DNA of 64,000 nt, from positions 2,046,001 to 2,110,000 of the forward strand of contig NC_092406.1 in NCBI RefSeq assembly GCF_009017415.1, in the 5' to 3' direction. A program made the position numbers and the translations under genes. The notes beneath the pieces were generated by a model that had not been told where the DNA came from, searched no databases, and was given only the letters and a program-made list of their open reading frames with translations. Of the stretch, positions 46,745-57,631 are shown piece by piece. This DNA comes from Aspergillus flavus (taxonomy: Eukaryota > Ascomycota > Eurotiomycetes > Eurotiales > Aspergillaceae). Each line of letters opens with the position of its first letter. The first letter of the stretch is position 1.

Positions 46745-48699
46745 ATGGCTGAGAACAAAAGTGAGGACTGTACTATGGCGCCACCAGAGCCTGAGCATCT
46801 TGAGTCAGCTGGCCTGTCAAATGAGAAAGCTCAAGGAGATCCCCTTACCCTGGCAGAAGTTATTGAAAGAAACCGACCCGATCCATGGGGCTCGGGGTAT
46901 AGAAAATTATATCTCATGTCCGCTTTAGTTTTCCTGTGTTCTACCATGAATGGTAAGCATCTTGACCTCCATGGCTACTCGTGACAGATAGCTAATGCTT
47001 GGTTCAGGATACGACACGAGTCTCATGGGCTCTATCAATGCTCTTCCAAACTATACCGAGTATTATAATCTTCCGACTAAGGGCTCCGTGAGCACTGGAA
47101 TTGTTTTCTCCATATTCCAGGTATGATAAACTACCCATAGGAGACATATTCAAAGACTGACCAGACTCTATTAGATTGGCCAGATGGCAGGCGCACTCTT
47201 CATCTGGATGGCAGATTGGCGCGGGCGGCGAACGCATATATTTATTGGCTGTCTCGGGGTCTGCGTCGCCACAGTTATAACCAGTACAGCGAAGAAGCTA
47301 AGCGTCTTCATTGGGGGAAGATTCCTGCTGTCCTTCTTTGCGACTTGCGCTCATACAGCCTCTCCCTTGTTGCTCGTCGAGCTTGCCCCTCCCCAGTATC
47401 GTGGGAGCGTGGCTGGAATGTACAACACACTTTATTACCTTGTATGCTACCGTTTCAGGCCCCATTCTGAAAAGAAGGCCCCCTGATTGATTACTAGGGC
47501 TCAATACTCGCAACTTCATCCGTGTATGGCGCCCATCTACACTTGGCACACCGTGGTCACCTTGACTGGCGCCTTCCACTCTGGCTGCAGATGGTGTGCC
47601 CTGGACTTGTCTGTTTGGGTATCTGGTTCGTCCCAGAATCACCTCGCTGGTTGGTTCTCCTCCTCTGAGGAAGCGGCGAAAGCTAAAAGCGTACAGGCTC
47701 ATCGCAAAGGATCGCCATGAGGAGGCCCAAGCCTTCATCGTCAAATATCATGCCAACGGCGATGCTTCACACCCAATTGTGGTGCTTGAGATGAACGAGA
47801 TGACAAATAATTTGCAAGAAGAGGGCATCACGCACTGGCGTAACTTCTTCGATCTTTCAGTGCTTGTAAAGTCTCGTTCTCGCCGGTATCGTCTCATGCT
47901 CAATCTGGTCTTTAGCTGGTTTGGACAATTCTCGGGGAATAAGTCAGTCAAATCATATGTGCTTATTGATAAGAGACTCTAACTTTCCATGCAAAGCGTC
48001 ATCTCGTACTATCTCCCAACGCTGCTCAAGAATGTTGGAGTCACAAATACTGATACTCAGCTACTGCTTAACATTATTTATGCATTGACTGGATGGATCG
48101 CTGCCACGATTGGCACGCGCTTCCATGACATTGTTGGCCGCCGCAAAATGTTTCTTGGATCAACAGCTGGTATGGTCATCTGTTTGGCAGTCACAGCAGC
48201 AACAGCCGCTGTCTTCGTTCACAGTAGCAGCACGATTGCATCGTCAGCTTCGATCGCTTTTATCTATATCTTCGGTGTTGTATTTGCGTTCGCTTTTACT
48301 TCCATGCAACCTATCTATCCCGGCGAGGTCATGTCAAACGATATGCGGGCTAAGGGTATGGGAACATTCAAACTCACAGCAGGTGCCGCGGGCTTTATTA
48401 ATACCTTTGCGGCACCGGTCGCTCTGGCAGACGTAAGTCTACAGCATTCCTGGCTGTATGACCAGGTTCCCCTTGTGCCAAAGCTAATAGCTGACAATGG
48501 TAAATGATCATAGATCGGGTACTGGTTCTATGTCTTCTTCGTTTTCTGGGATTGCTTTGAGTTTGCTTTCATCTACTTCTTTTTTGTTGAGACCAAGGGT
48601 CGTACCCTTGAAGAACTGGAGGAAGTGTTTGAAGCCCCGAATCCTCGCAAGGCGAGTCTCAAGGTTCCATCACGCCCTCACCGTGTTGAAAATCGGTAA
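46745..48699 (+). CDS. MFS sugar transporter, lactose/hexose permease type
   Basis: This is a major-facilitator sugar:proton symporter of the plasma membrane. Seven exons join to 535 aa: 46745-46952, 47008-47120, 47175-47441, 47498-47649, 47697-47942, 47997-48432 and 48514-48699. Sugar-porter motifs are visible: [14 protein letters not shown] in TM1, ADWRGRR between TM2 and TM3, [16 protein letters not shown] after TM6, GNNVISYYLP in TM7, DIVGRRKMF and [16 protein letters not shown] at the end. The fourth intron (47650-47696) contains a TGA and must be spliced; doing so restores the conserved PESPRWLIAK. The set resembles fungal lactose/cellobiose permeases, but the substrate cannot be read from sequence. 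Its position beside beta-mannosidase suggests beta-linked oligosaccharides. Confidence 0.93.
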
Positions 48700-48864
48700 A
48701 AATAGTGGAATTAGTGGAATGACGTGAAAATTACGGGTTCATTGACCGAAAGACCGGCCCTCCTGGTCATCGCTATGAGATAAAGCAAGCCCATGTATTA
48801 GATAGTGTGAAATGTACACATCGAGTAGTCTGATCATTCGCCCGGCTAGTTGTCATCGGTGATC

Positions 48865-50086
48865 CTAGGCCAGTTGCAGAATCATACCTTGCTTGATTGC
48901 GTCGATTTCGGCCTTTTTCAGAGGGTCTTTACCATTGTAGCTGCTCTCCCTGCGTTCTGCACTGCTCATCCCCGTGATGTCATATTGGATTCCCCCAATC
49001 TTAGGCTTCTTTCTCTCCCGTACGTAAAGTTTTTCATACTGCTTGAGGACATCAGCCCAGCCCCAAGGGTCGTTTTGAGCAGGTGGTAATTCGACATCAT
49101 CCAACTCTTCAACACAACTTTCGATGTTGGACGGACCGCGCAAATCAATGTTGTATTTATTAGCATAGGCTAGAATCCTTTCGCCAGAGTTATAAAATTC
49201 TGCAACCTTGTTCTTCTTATCCTCATTTCCTTCGCAAATACCGTAGGCGCGCATGTCGGAATTTGTGCATAAGTACAACGCCATAACCATTCCAAGGTTC
49301 TTGACTTCCGAGTCAGGACCAAGAAGTCCCTGGGACTCTAGTTTGGCAAGCATGGTGAGGAACATAGCAAAAAACAGACAGAATGTATCGTTTGCAAGAT
49401 CTCCATAGTCGACGCTATACCTGTCAGCAGAGACTTCCTATTAAAAAAAGGGGATCTTCAACGTACTAGGCTAAAGGCATGAACATGTCGCCCATGATGG
49501 AGATACCCACAGCCTCACAAACCGCCCACTGCTCTTTCCAGTCGCCTTCGGCCTCTACGAAATCAAGGACCAGGTTTTGCGCGACCTCTATAAGGGCATA
49601 GCCTGTGAAGTCATTGAATACTTCCATATTGAAAACGTCCGGGCAGCGTATATCCGCATGAACGTGCTGGTTTGAGACCTTCCGCACGGCCGCGCGCGTG
49701 GCCACCCAGGGATATTCGGGATGATCTGAGGGGAGTTTGTTGCAAAGGCATTTTTTGCCGCCATCACATTTAGGTTTCGAGTTGGTATCCTCTACTGAGT
49801 CCTCAGGCTCCTCATCTGCACTATCCTCTGTCTCCCATTCGTCGTCTTTATCCTCAACCGCACTGTTGGGTGGGCAAAAGCAGACATACGAAAAGGCACG
49901 ATCATAGTCCTTCGCCACGAACCCAGCATAGTCGGCGTCCAGGTTGGCAGAAACGCAGGGCTTTGACCAGCGGTTGCTTCGCGGCTGTGGCTGCGATGAC
50001 GCGTCGCTGCTGTTCTTATCGGTCTTGGGGCTCTTGGGCTGACGGGGCTGCGTCGCAGAGTCCGAATTAGCACGCTTGCCAGGCAT
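48865..50086 (-). CDS. Fungal protein of unknown function with paired Cys motifs
   Basis: I do not recognise a named domain, although the layout resembles uncharacterised fungal proteins. Two exons (50086-49467 and 49414-48865) give 389 aa; splicing TA to CGTCGAC gives AYVDYGDLAND and keeps the frame. The N-terminus is Lys/Ser/Pro-rich with a nuclear-localisation-like run (QPRQPKSPKTDKN). Then come CFCPPN, an acidic stretch (DDEWETEDSADEEPEDS) and KCDGGKKCLCNKLPSDHPEYP. The spacing of Cys and His could bind zinc. The C-terminal half is probably helical. There is no signal peptide or membrane segment. Confidence 0.75.
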
Positions 50087-50756
50087 GATAGATTGTAGTA
50101 GAATCGATAATGACTGAAAGGAGAAAAGAATATCAAAAGGAGAGAAGTAAATTGAATGAAAGGAGTTGCTTGGGGAATGATGTGATACGGACGCGTTTGA
50201 TCAATAGAAGGGATTATAAACGTGACCTACCGTGACAGGTCCAAAAGTTAAGAATATACGTGACTTGACTCGCTAAGTACACTCTTGAGCTTCCAATCAT
50301 CTGCTTATATCTATACATGACCGTATGGTTACAAGATACGTCCATTTTCTATGTTATATCGTGAGTTTCCGGTAGCTCATTGAGGTTCTGTCAGGTTACA
50401 AGACAGGTAGACTGTATAAGATGCATGTTATTCCGACTCGGGAGCTGTATTAAGTTAGGCTGCCCTAACTCTCTTTTAGGTAATGTTTATAAAATGCGCT
50501 AAGTGTATCCAAGTGTATCCAATTGGCTCAATAGTTGTTAATACGACAGATATGATGTATTGATCTCCACCATAATCATACCATCGATACTCCATAAACA
50601 GACGTCACGGTGGGCCCCTGTCACGTGTGGTACTAGACTGTTTCTATTCATGAGCCCTACATTCTCTTGCACAAATGCCATACTCTATAGATGTTTATAA
50701 CACAAGATGAATATATTGTTCTAACATCTTAGTAGATGAAGCGTTTCTCCCCGAGG
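50087..50756. other. Intergenic region
   Basis: No gene is visible. A short direct repeat (AAGTGTATCC twice in tandem, about 50499-50520) is the only oddity. Confidence 0.5.
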
Positions 50757-51257
50757 TCAATCTAGAGCTAAATTAGTATCTCGATGCGAATTAAATTGAT
50801 AACACGTACTAAACGCGAATGCACCTTCCTCATCCTTTGCCCCCATTACAAAACCTATCATAGCATCAAGAGCGGCCTTACGCTCTGCTTCAGTTAAATA
50901 TCCATTCGTTTCCAGATTCATGAGAGCATCAAGAACCCATTTCCGGCAATCGTAATCTCCGGTGTCTTTAGGATCGTTATTGACTTCTGTTCGTTTAAGT
51001 ACATCTATGATTCGGTCTTTTGACGCTATTTCTTCTGCAACAGTTGTAACTTTATGATCGTGTTCCTTTATGTCACTCTCCCAAGGATTGTTAAAGGGCC
51101 TTTCGACAAGCTCAAAGGAGCCATGTATGCCTTCCAAGCCAAGTAGAGTGTAGAAGCCATCGGAAGAATTAACCCAAAGGGCTGCGTGTCGATTTTTATA
51201 GTAATCCCGGCCCTCTATAGGACTTCTATAAACAATAATAAATATTTCTGTCGGCAT
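50757..51257 (-). CDS. Small fungal protein of unknown function with His and Cys motifs
   Basis: This small cytosolic-looking protein has 166 aa if read through. It starts MPTEIFIIVYRSPIEGRDYY and has NRHAALWVN near residue 25 and DYDCRKWVLDAL near residue 105. The order His-then-Cys-then-Trp resembles permuted papain-fold or LRAT-like small proteins, but that is inference from two motifs only. A possible 42-nt intron (50809-50768, GTACGT donor, ACTAATTTAG end) would give 152 aa ending TLD, and both versions end at the same stop. A sorting signal is not apparent. The gene sits next to another unrecognised protein on the same strand. Confidence 0.6.
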   Translation of the reverse strand: MPTEIFIIVYRSPIEGRDYYKNRHAALWVNSSDGFYTLLGLEGIHGSFELVERPFNNPWESDIKEHDHKVTTVAEEIASKDRIIDVLKRTEVNNDPKDTGDYDCRKWVLDALMNLETNGYLTEAERKAALDAMIGFVMGAKDEEGAFAFSTCYQFNSHRDTNLALD

Positions 51258-52819
51258 TATGGATAATATTAGGCTGTAAACAAGATTAAGCAGACCTGAT
51301 GGCAGTTTATATTTTCATAATCCGGTGAACAACGTTGGGGTAGAGAGTATTTATTCTTCCTGCTTTTTGGATGTGCTAAAAGGTAATAGAAGGAAGACTG
51401 TGTATCTAGTCTGCCTACATAGTACTCTCAATGAATATCCGAGCTTTGTGTAGAGATTATACAACCTTTGTACAGAGAGACTCGTTCCCTATCTTTTGTT
51501 CTCTATGTGGATTCACAAAAGCAATTTTATGTATGATTCTCCAAACATGGTGCTCTGGGAGAGCCCCTTGGTGTCAAAGTCGTGTATTAGATGTGAAACC
51601 CGTTCCCATAGGACAATAAGACAGGAAGTGTTTGACCTAGAAATACACTGTCAACGGAATGACCCAGGTTTTTGTGGGGTTACATATTTGGCCCGCCATG
51701 GACCAAGGATGTTGGACAGGGTTCAGCAGGGCTGTGGGTAACCCCGGGGTCAAAACGATAGTAAGAAGTCAGCAAAAAAACGGAGTCAACTCAAGGGTTG
51801 TGGGGAGGGAGACAGGTGTAATGAAAACCTAAAGGTTCGCGACAAATGATCATCGCCAGTACTTCGGATCGGTAGACAGAAAGGCGGCATTCAATGTCGT
51901 CTCCCAAGACTAAGGGAGATGAAACTTCCTTCGTGGTCTCGAAGAATATGTAAGGGGACTGGAGGTCGTCGCGAAAATGTCATGCTTTGTAGTGGACCTG
52001 GCCTGAGACGGAACGACCCCTGCTCTCACAGCCATATCTGTGGTGACACGTACTAGGAATGTATTGCGTCATATGCCATTGCAATAAGCATGCTTTCTTT
52101 TATATAGATTCGTCGTGCTATTCAAGGAAGTCATAAGGAGAACAAACAGTATAGCCTCCTTTGGACATGTATTGATCAGAAAGAAAGCGATATGGCTCTC
52201 TAAGAGAGCTCCGAGGGGGCAAGTGTAGTAGAAGGCGAAACACTGTGGACATAGGGGGTTCTCATTCTGAGAGATCCTTCATTATCAATCACAGCGAAAA
52301 TGATTCGAGGATGCATTCTTTCACCCACCCAACTACTAACCTCCCGGCGTGTGGCTTCTGCGCGGTCAATAGGTCGCTGCGCGCCCCTGCAGAATGAGTG
52401 CAATATTAGCGAGCTTCAGCTAAAGCCGTTTCCCATTTTATAAGATACCTATATATAATATATGGCTTAAGTATAGCTGAGCGGACGGGAAGCCCTGTTC
52501 TCCACACCCTATGGTTGTATGTACTGATTCGTACCAGTACTCATCATATAGGGCTAATAAAATAAATGGATAATTTAAGGTATAAAGCTCAGGCCACCTA
52601 AGGTATGCATAGTATGTACATACAGAGCGTTGCCTCCGGCTTTGACCATGGCTTCCTTATAAGGGTCATGGCCTCATCCTTGCAATTTTGCCTTGGTAAC
52701 CAACTTGGCCCTCCTTGCATTGGCCAGGTTTCATCTCTACAGCTGTTTTCTCGACGGAGAGTAACAACCCGAATGCGAGCGTTGATCGTGCATGACACTC
52801 TAATTGCCATTAGGCGAGT
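51258..52819. other. 1.56 kb intergenic region
   Basis: Nothing is convincingly coding. The final part may include a lost 5' portion of the phosphotransferase-like pseudogene, but I cannot align it to the family. Confidence 0.5.
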
Positions 52820-53565
52820 TTGAAGGTGTTAAGTCCAGATGTGACCCTAGCTCTATATGATGGGACGCAGAGCTCAGTACTTCATCAAATCACACAAGTT
52901 GTTAAATCGTTGCAGGGATACCAACTACCCGATACAGTTCAGGAGTATGAAGGCCTGATATTCGATAACAGCGGCAAGATCACAAGTACTGCATCCACAT
53001 TGCCCTGTGGTAGTCCGTTCCCCACTTATACAGAATTCCTGAGGGAAATGTGTATCTGGCAATCAAGCGCGAGTGATCCGGCCACTCATTTGAATGGGTG
53101 GCGAGATGTTCGAAACCTGCGACAGCGACTAGACGCTTTCTTTTTCCGGTGCGGAAGATCAGGTTCTCACGAAGATCCCAGAGGGGAAGCTGACTTTGAT
53201 CCATGCGGACTTGTGTACGATCGATCCCCATGCTTTACTGGAAGGAACATAAATGCAAATATCTGACGTCTAACTAGATCTGCCGAATTTAAATCTACTT
53301 TTCGCCCGAGCAAACCACCGCATCACCGCCGTCCTGGATTTCGACTTTGCACACATAGGAGCCCCTGGGTGTCCGAGCTCCTCTTCTCGTTCTGGGACCT
53401 AGACGGCCTCCTTCCCGGAAGTGCAGAGCCCCTGGGTACTCTGCGGAAATATATGCTGGGTGGGTTTCTAGAGCGGAGAAAAAGACGCCGAAGATGTTGG
53501 AGAAGTCCAAAGATGACAGTGCAAGGAATTTGGAGATGTATCTGAAGCTGTGGGGGTGGTTAAGT
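52820..53565 (+). pseudogene. Broken aminoglycoside-phosphotransferase-like (APH) kinase gene
   Basis: This is a relic of the large fungal APH-fold kinase family, whose substrates are mostly unknown. The part before the catalytic loop is open (around FPTYTEFLREMCIWQSS and HLNGWRDVRNLRQRLDAFF). A frame change near 53145 then leads to GKLTLIHADL. An intron-like gap (GTACGATCG to CTAACTAG, about 53215-53278) joins this to YLPNLNLLFARANHR, completing the HxDxxxxN loop, and on to the metal-binding VLDFDFAHIGAP. A second frame change near 53365 is needed to read VSELLFSFWDLDGLLPGS, and a third near 53475. The N-terminal lobe with the ATP-binding lysine is not found. Several independent disruptions argue against sequencing error. 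Confidence 0.75.
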
Positions 53566-54066
53566 GAGGTATCTATTCAGCTATATCGATTTCATTGTAG
53601 GTAGTTGACATGTTGATTGCTTACATATGTAAGTCAATCTGAGGCTCTTCTATCCTTAGAACCTATTCAACTTAGCTCGTATTGGATGCTGTAAGATCCT
53701 ATGCAAATCCTCCAAGGTTTGACTAACGCATCGGCAACAGAAATTCGTACTGTAGAAGAGGGTACTACATAGCAAGCCAATATAGTTTACACTAAGGCAT
53801 CTACCACGGTGGACTATGCTAGACTGCCGAGGAACTATATTCCTCTGGGAGAGGCATTCTTGACCAATCTTGACCCGGAGTATTGTGATTTGCGTATAAT
53901 GCTACTCAACGAAGAATCAAATTTCTGCAATTGATTACGGTACTACTCATCTTTTCCTTCATAGTGATAACTGAATACACCGGTATTGATATGCATCATC
54001 AAGCATACCTCAGCTAGCCAACCGTGGGAACTCGTGCATATCATAACTAGAAGATAGGGGGAAAGA
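53566..54066. other. Intergenic region
   Basis: No supported feature. It lies between the pseudogene tail and the 3' end of the J-domain gene. Confidence 0.5.
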
Positions 54067-55707
54067 TTACTCCTCGTAGTGAAATTTACAGCCAACACAC
54101 GCCCTGATCCCACACCCCGGGCAGGAGAGAGTGTAAATGAGCATCCATCGATGGCATATTTCACATTCGGATGATCCAAATTCCTTGCTCCAATAACCCA
54201 GATGGCGACAATGCTCTGGGCTCACCCGGACAGTTGCTGCGGGCACTGCTCCGGAAAACTCTTGCCGGAGAGTCTCCAGCCAGCCGCAGAAGGACTCCAT
54301 CACAAGGCCTCTGAGCTCGGTGTGAACATCTTCTTCCGTATATCGACCGCTAGGATGATTTAGTTTCTCCCTGAAGTGTGGAATTAAAGGATCGAGGAGT
54401 GAGCGTGGGCTTGGTGAAGACCCATCAGTGGGCATGGCTTGTGAGGTTGCGTTGTCGCCGTTGGAGCAGACTTCTCCTTCGTCACAAAAGCTGTGGAAGG
54501 TTTCATTTTCATCAGTATCCGGCTCCTTCTCAGAGATAATTCCTATTTCATTCACCGAGTCATCTGGTTCTCCAATGCTCGTCATGTCAAGTAGATCCTC
54601 ACTGTCAGAGATTAGAGCCTGTCGTGCGCTTTCGTACTCGGCCTGGGTTTGTTGTGTAGAGGTAATTGAGAAGGCGGGATCGTCCTTCTCCTCTTCCTTC
54701 TCTCCCTCCTCTTGGTCGCTTCCTCCATATGCATCGCATCCATTCTCTTCTTCATAATTTTCCCTCCCCGCATATCCCTCTTCTTCATAGTATTCTTCAT
54801 ACCCTTCATCTTCTTCATACTCTTCTCCACCCTCGTATCCTGCATATTCTTCCTCGTCTTCGTACTCTTCACCCCCCTTATACTGTTGATACTCTTCGTC
54901 ACCAACTTCTTCCCCGAACTCAGAACGTACGTTGGTACCAGCCATATCATCCTCTGCATAACCCACCTGCTCACCCTCTTCATCCAACCCGTCGCCTCTC
55001 TGCATCTGCTCCTCATCACGCATCACATTAGCATGCATAGCCTCCTTCCTTCTATCCTGCCTCATCACTTCCTCTGTCTCCGGATCATATGTCCAAGTAT
55101 AACGCGAAAAATCCGGATCTCCTTCATAAGCCTCCCACTGCTCGCTCTCCCGTCTCAGTTGCTCCCCATACTGGCGCTCCCTTTCACATCGCCTGATCTC
55201 CTCCTGCGATTCCGGAGAATACGGATCCATATGGACGCTATTCGCGTAACTAAACATATACCGCCCGGCCATAGTACGTAGAGCAGACAAATCAGGACTC
55301 GAAGCCGCCCATCCCCAAGAAGAAGAAGTGTCCTGCTTGGAGGGATTGATGGCTTCTTCTTTAATAATACGTCTACTCAGCAGTTCTGCATCGTGCTTTC
55401 CCCGGCGGCTACTATCGCGGAGAATTTCGACGGCTTGTTGGATCTTCAAATCCATGATCCGGTCAGCGTAAACTGAGTTAAGTGACTGACAGAGTAGGGT
55501 GATATATGAGAGGAATATGTGAAAGGAATGGAGTGTTTACTATACCTTCTGGAACTCGAGGTGAGCATCGTCTGCACCTGTCTTGTCGGGGTGGTACTTT
55601 AGAGCGAGTCTTTTGTAGGCACTATTGATGTCCTTCAAGTCTGCATTTGGAGTTATGCCTAGGATCTCGTAGCAGTTCATCGTTGTTCTTCCGATTGTGG
55701 AGGCCAT
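54067..55707 (-). CDS. J-domain (DnaJ/Hsp40) protein with acidic region and Cys-rich end
   Basis: This is a co-chaperone that would stimulate an Hsp70 ATPase through its J domain. Two exons (55707-55546 and 55443-54067) give 512 aa. The J domain is N-terminal: [32 protein letters not shown] with the HPD motif, and after the intron [14 protein letters not shown] long Glu/Tyr/Gly-rich segment follows at about residues 190-270, with repeated EEYEE and EGY units. The last 50 residues hold CEIC, CPGC and CVGC plus nearby His, a probable zinc-binding module. The usual G/F-rich and type I zinc regions are absent, so this is a type III J protein with an unknown client. Confidence 0.85.
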
Positions 55708-56354
55708 GGAGGGTGATCTGTCTCTTGGTATATGTTAGGTTATGGGGCTGAGGGGATGAGGTGCTCCGCTAGCTTGCGAGGACCGTTGTTCGAAGAGATA
55801 AAGAGAATGAGATATTGAGATTGAGAGACGTACGTAAATAGCAGGAAGAAATGAAGGCTTTCTTGGGGGCGGGGGGGAAGGATGCTCTACTTAAATTTAG
55901 AGTACATGATTCACCATCTCCATTACAGTAGGCTGGGAAAGATGAAGGGAAAGCCTGCACTGCAGCTTGGCTGGAATGAAACAAAACAGTCACTGTTTGC
56001 ATGTAAGACAAGTGGTAGACTTTCCGTTTGATTCACCTCGTTTGTTGTCACGGCAGTTGCCCGCCTTGGACCTAGGGATATCATGTGCCCAGTCTCGGAA
56101 AAGCGCTACAAGAGACCATGAATCCTATGAAACAACAAAATCAGAAGCGGTGGAACGATGATAGGTAGCGAACGGGGGTGGAAGAAAAAACGGTAACAAG
56201 AGCGACAAACAAAAGTTTTAATACTTTTCCAAGAGAAACGGGACAAAAGAAAGATGGATAGACTGATTTACAGGCTGATAAAAATCTAGCTAGGTATTTA
56301 AGAGTAAGTCTACACACATGTCGACTCCTTCCCACTGAAGCATCATGAAAGCTT
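55708..56354. other. Intergenic region (J-protein promoter, atp3 3' end)
   Basis: 647 nt between tandem minus-strand genes. No other feature is recognised. Confidence 0.5.
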
Positions 56355-57631
56355 CTACATGTCGGCACTGGCGGTGGCACCAGTGATAATTTCAACCAGT
56401 TCACCGGTAATGGCGGCTTGACGCTGACGGTTGTACAGAATCTGGAACCTGCAGGGCATTAGATTTTGAGTCCCAGTGGATGTGCTGGGCGGTACTCACT
56501 TGTTGATCATCTCACCAGCATTCTTCGAGGCGTTCTGTAAAGAAAGGTTGGTTAGTCTAAGTCAACGAGCAACCTCAACTGTTCAGGTGATACTTGCCTC
56601 CATTGCATTACGACGAGCCTGTAAATCCATGGGTTAGTAATGATTCGGATATCCACACTATCTGGGTAATGAACTTACAGAAATCTCACAAGCGTGGCCT
56701 TCAGCCATAGCCCAGAAAAGGCTGTTGGCAAGGGCATATTCGCGGAGGTTGGCAAGAGCCTGGTCGTCAATCTCGAAAGAGGAGATGTTGGCTTTATGAG
56801 AGAGTTCAGCATACTAGACTTTCATATGAGCAAAAAAGCGGTAAGAAAACACTAACCGGACTTGGTGATGGCCTCCTCGGAGTAAGCCTCAACAGTGGTG
56901 GGCTCGTAGCTCTGGGCGTTGAGCCACTTGTTGTAGATGATCTTGACGCTGGCGTAGTCGGCGGGCAGCAGAGCAATCTGGTCGGCAACGGCCTGGGCAT
57001 CAGCGAAGGTGGGAATGTCCTTGCAGACGTTGGCGAAGCTCAGGACGATAGCGTTGGGGTTGGTTCTGGAGAGCTGAGCCTTGGCCTTCTCACCAAGAAC
57101 CACGATGTCGGCGTCGGCGTGTTCCTGAAGGATACGGCGAGTAGCCTTGCTCAGACCGGAGTGGATACCACCGCAAAGACCCTTGTCGGAGCTGGCGACG
57201 ACGAGCAAAGTCTTCTTGTCCTCGAGGGGCTTGGTCTCGGCCTTCTCGAAAACGGTGTTGGAGGTCTGACCGTAGGTGCGAGACTCATCCATGGCCTTCT
57301 GAGCGCGGGTAAGACGGGTAGAAGCGATGACCTTCATAGTGTTGGTGATCTTTTCAATGTTCTTAATGGACTTGAGACGGCCCTCGATTTCACGCAAAGT
57401 CGCGAAGTTGGCGGCATTGGGAGGAGCAGTGCTTCACAAAAGGATTAGTAACTAGCCGCCGTGTTGAATGCAATCATCCTAGAATCCCAAGGTTTTCTCT
57501 TTTCTTCGCGGACGATTGGAGGTCTGTTTTGGAAGGTGCCCAGGTGGGTGTGAAGAGGTCCGGAAGAGAACTCACCGGGTGACAACAGCACTACCGGCCC
57601 TGACGGCCGGGCGAACAGCACGAGAGAACAT
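56355..57631 (-). CDS. atp3: Mitochondrial F1Fo ATP synthase subunit gamma
   Basis: This is the central rotor shaft of the mitochondrial ATP synthase. Six exons join to 297 aa: 57631-57576, 57431-56857, 56791-56679, 56618-56598, 56534-56500 and 56448-56355. Exon 1 is the presequence (MFSRAVRPAVRAGSAVVTR). The mature part starts at NFATLREIEGRLKSIKNIEK and carries ITNTMKVIASTRL, SSDKGLCGGIHSG and the C-terminal ARRNAMENASKNAGEM-INK-FQILYNRQRQA block. The fourth intron begins with GC (GAG then GCAAGT), a GC-AG intron; exon 4 is 21 nt and exon 5 is 35 nt. It is divergent from topoisomerase I. Confidence 0.96.

Noticed and set aside
47650..47696. Apparent TGA stop inside the sugar permease
   Set aside because: It lies in a 47-nt intron; splicing restores the PESPRWLIAK motif.
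54712..55281. Plus-strand open frame of 189 codons rich in Phe, Ile and Leu
   Set aside because: It is antisense to the Glu/Tyr-rich part of the J-protein gene; the hydrophobic look is a by-product of GAA/GAG codons read backwards.
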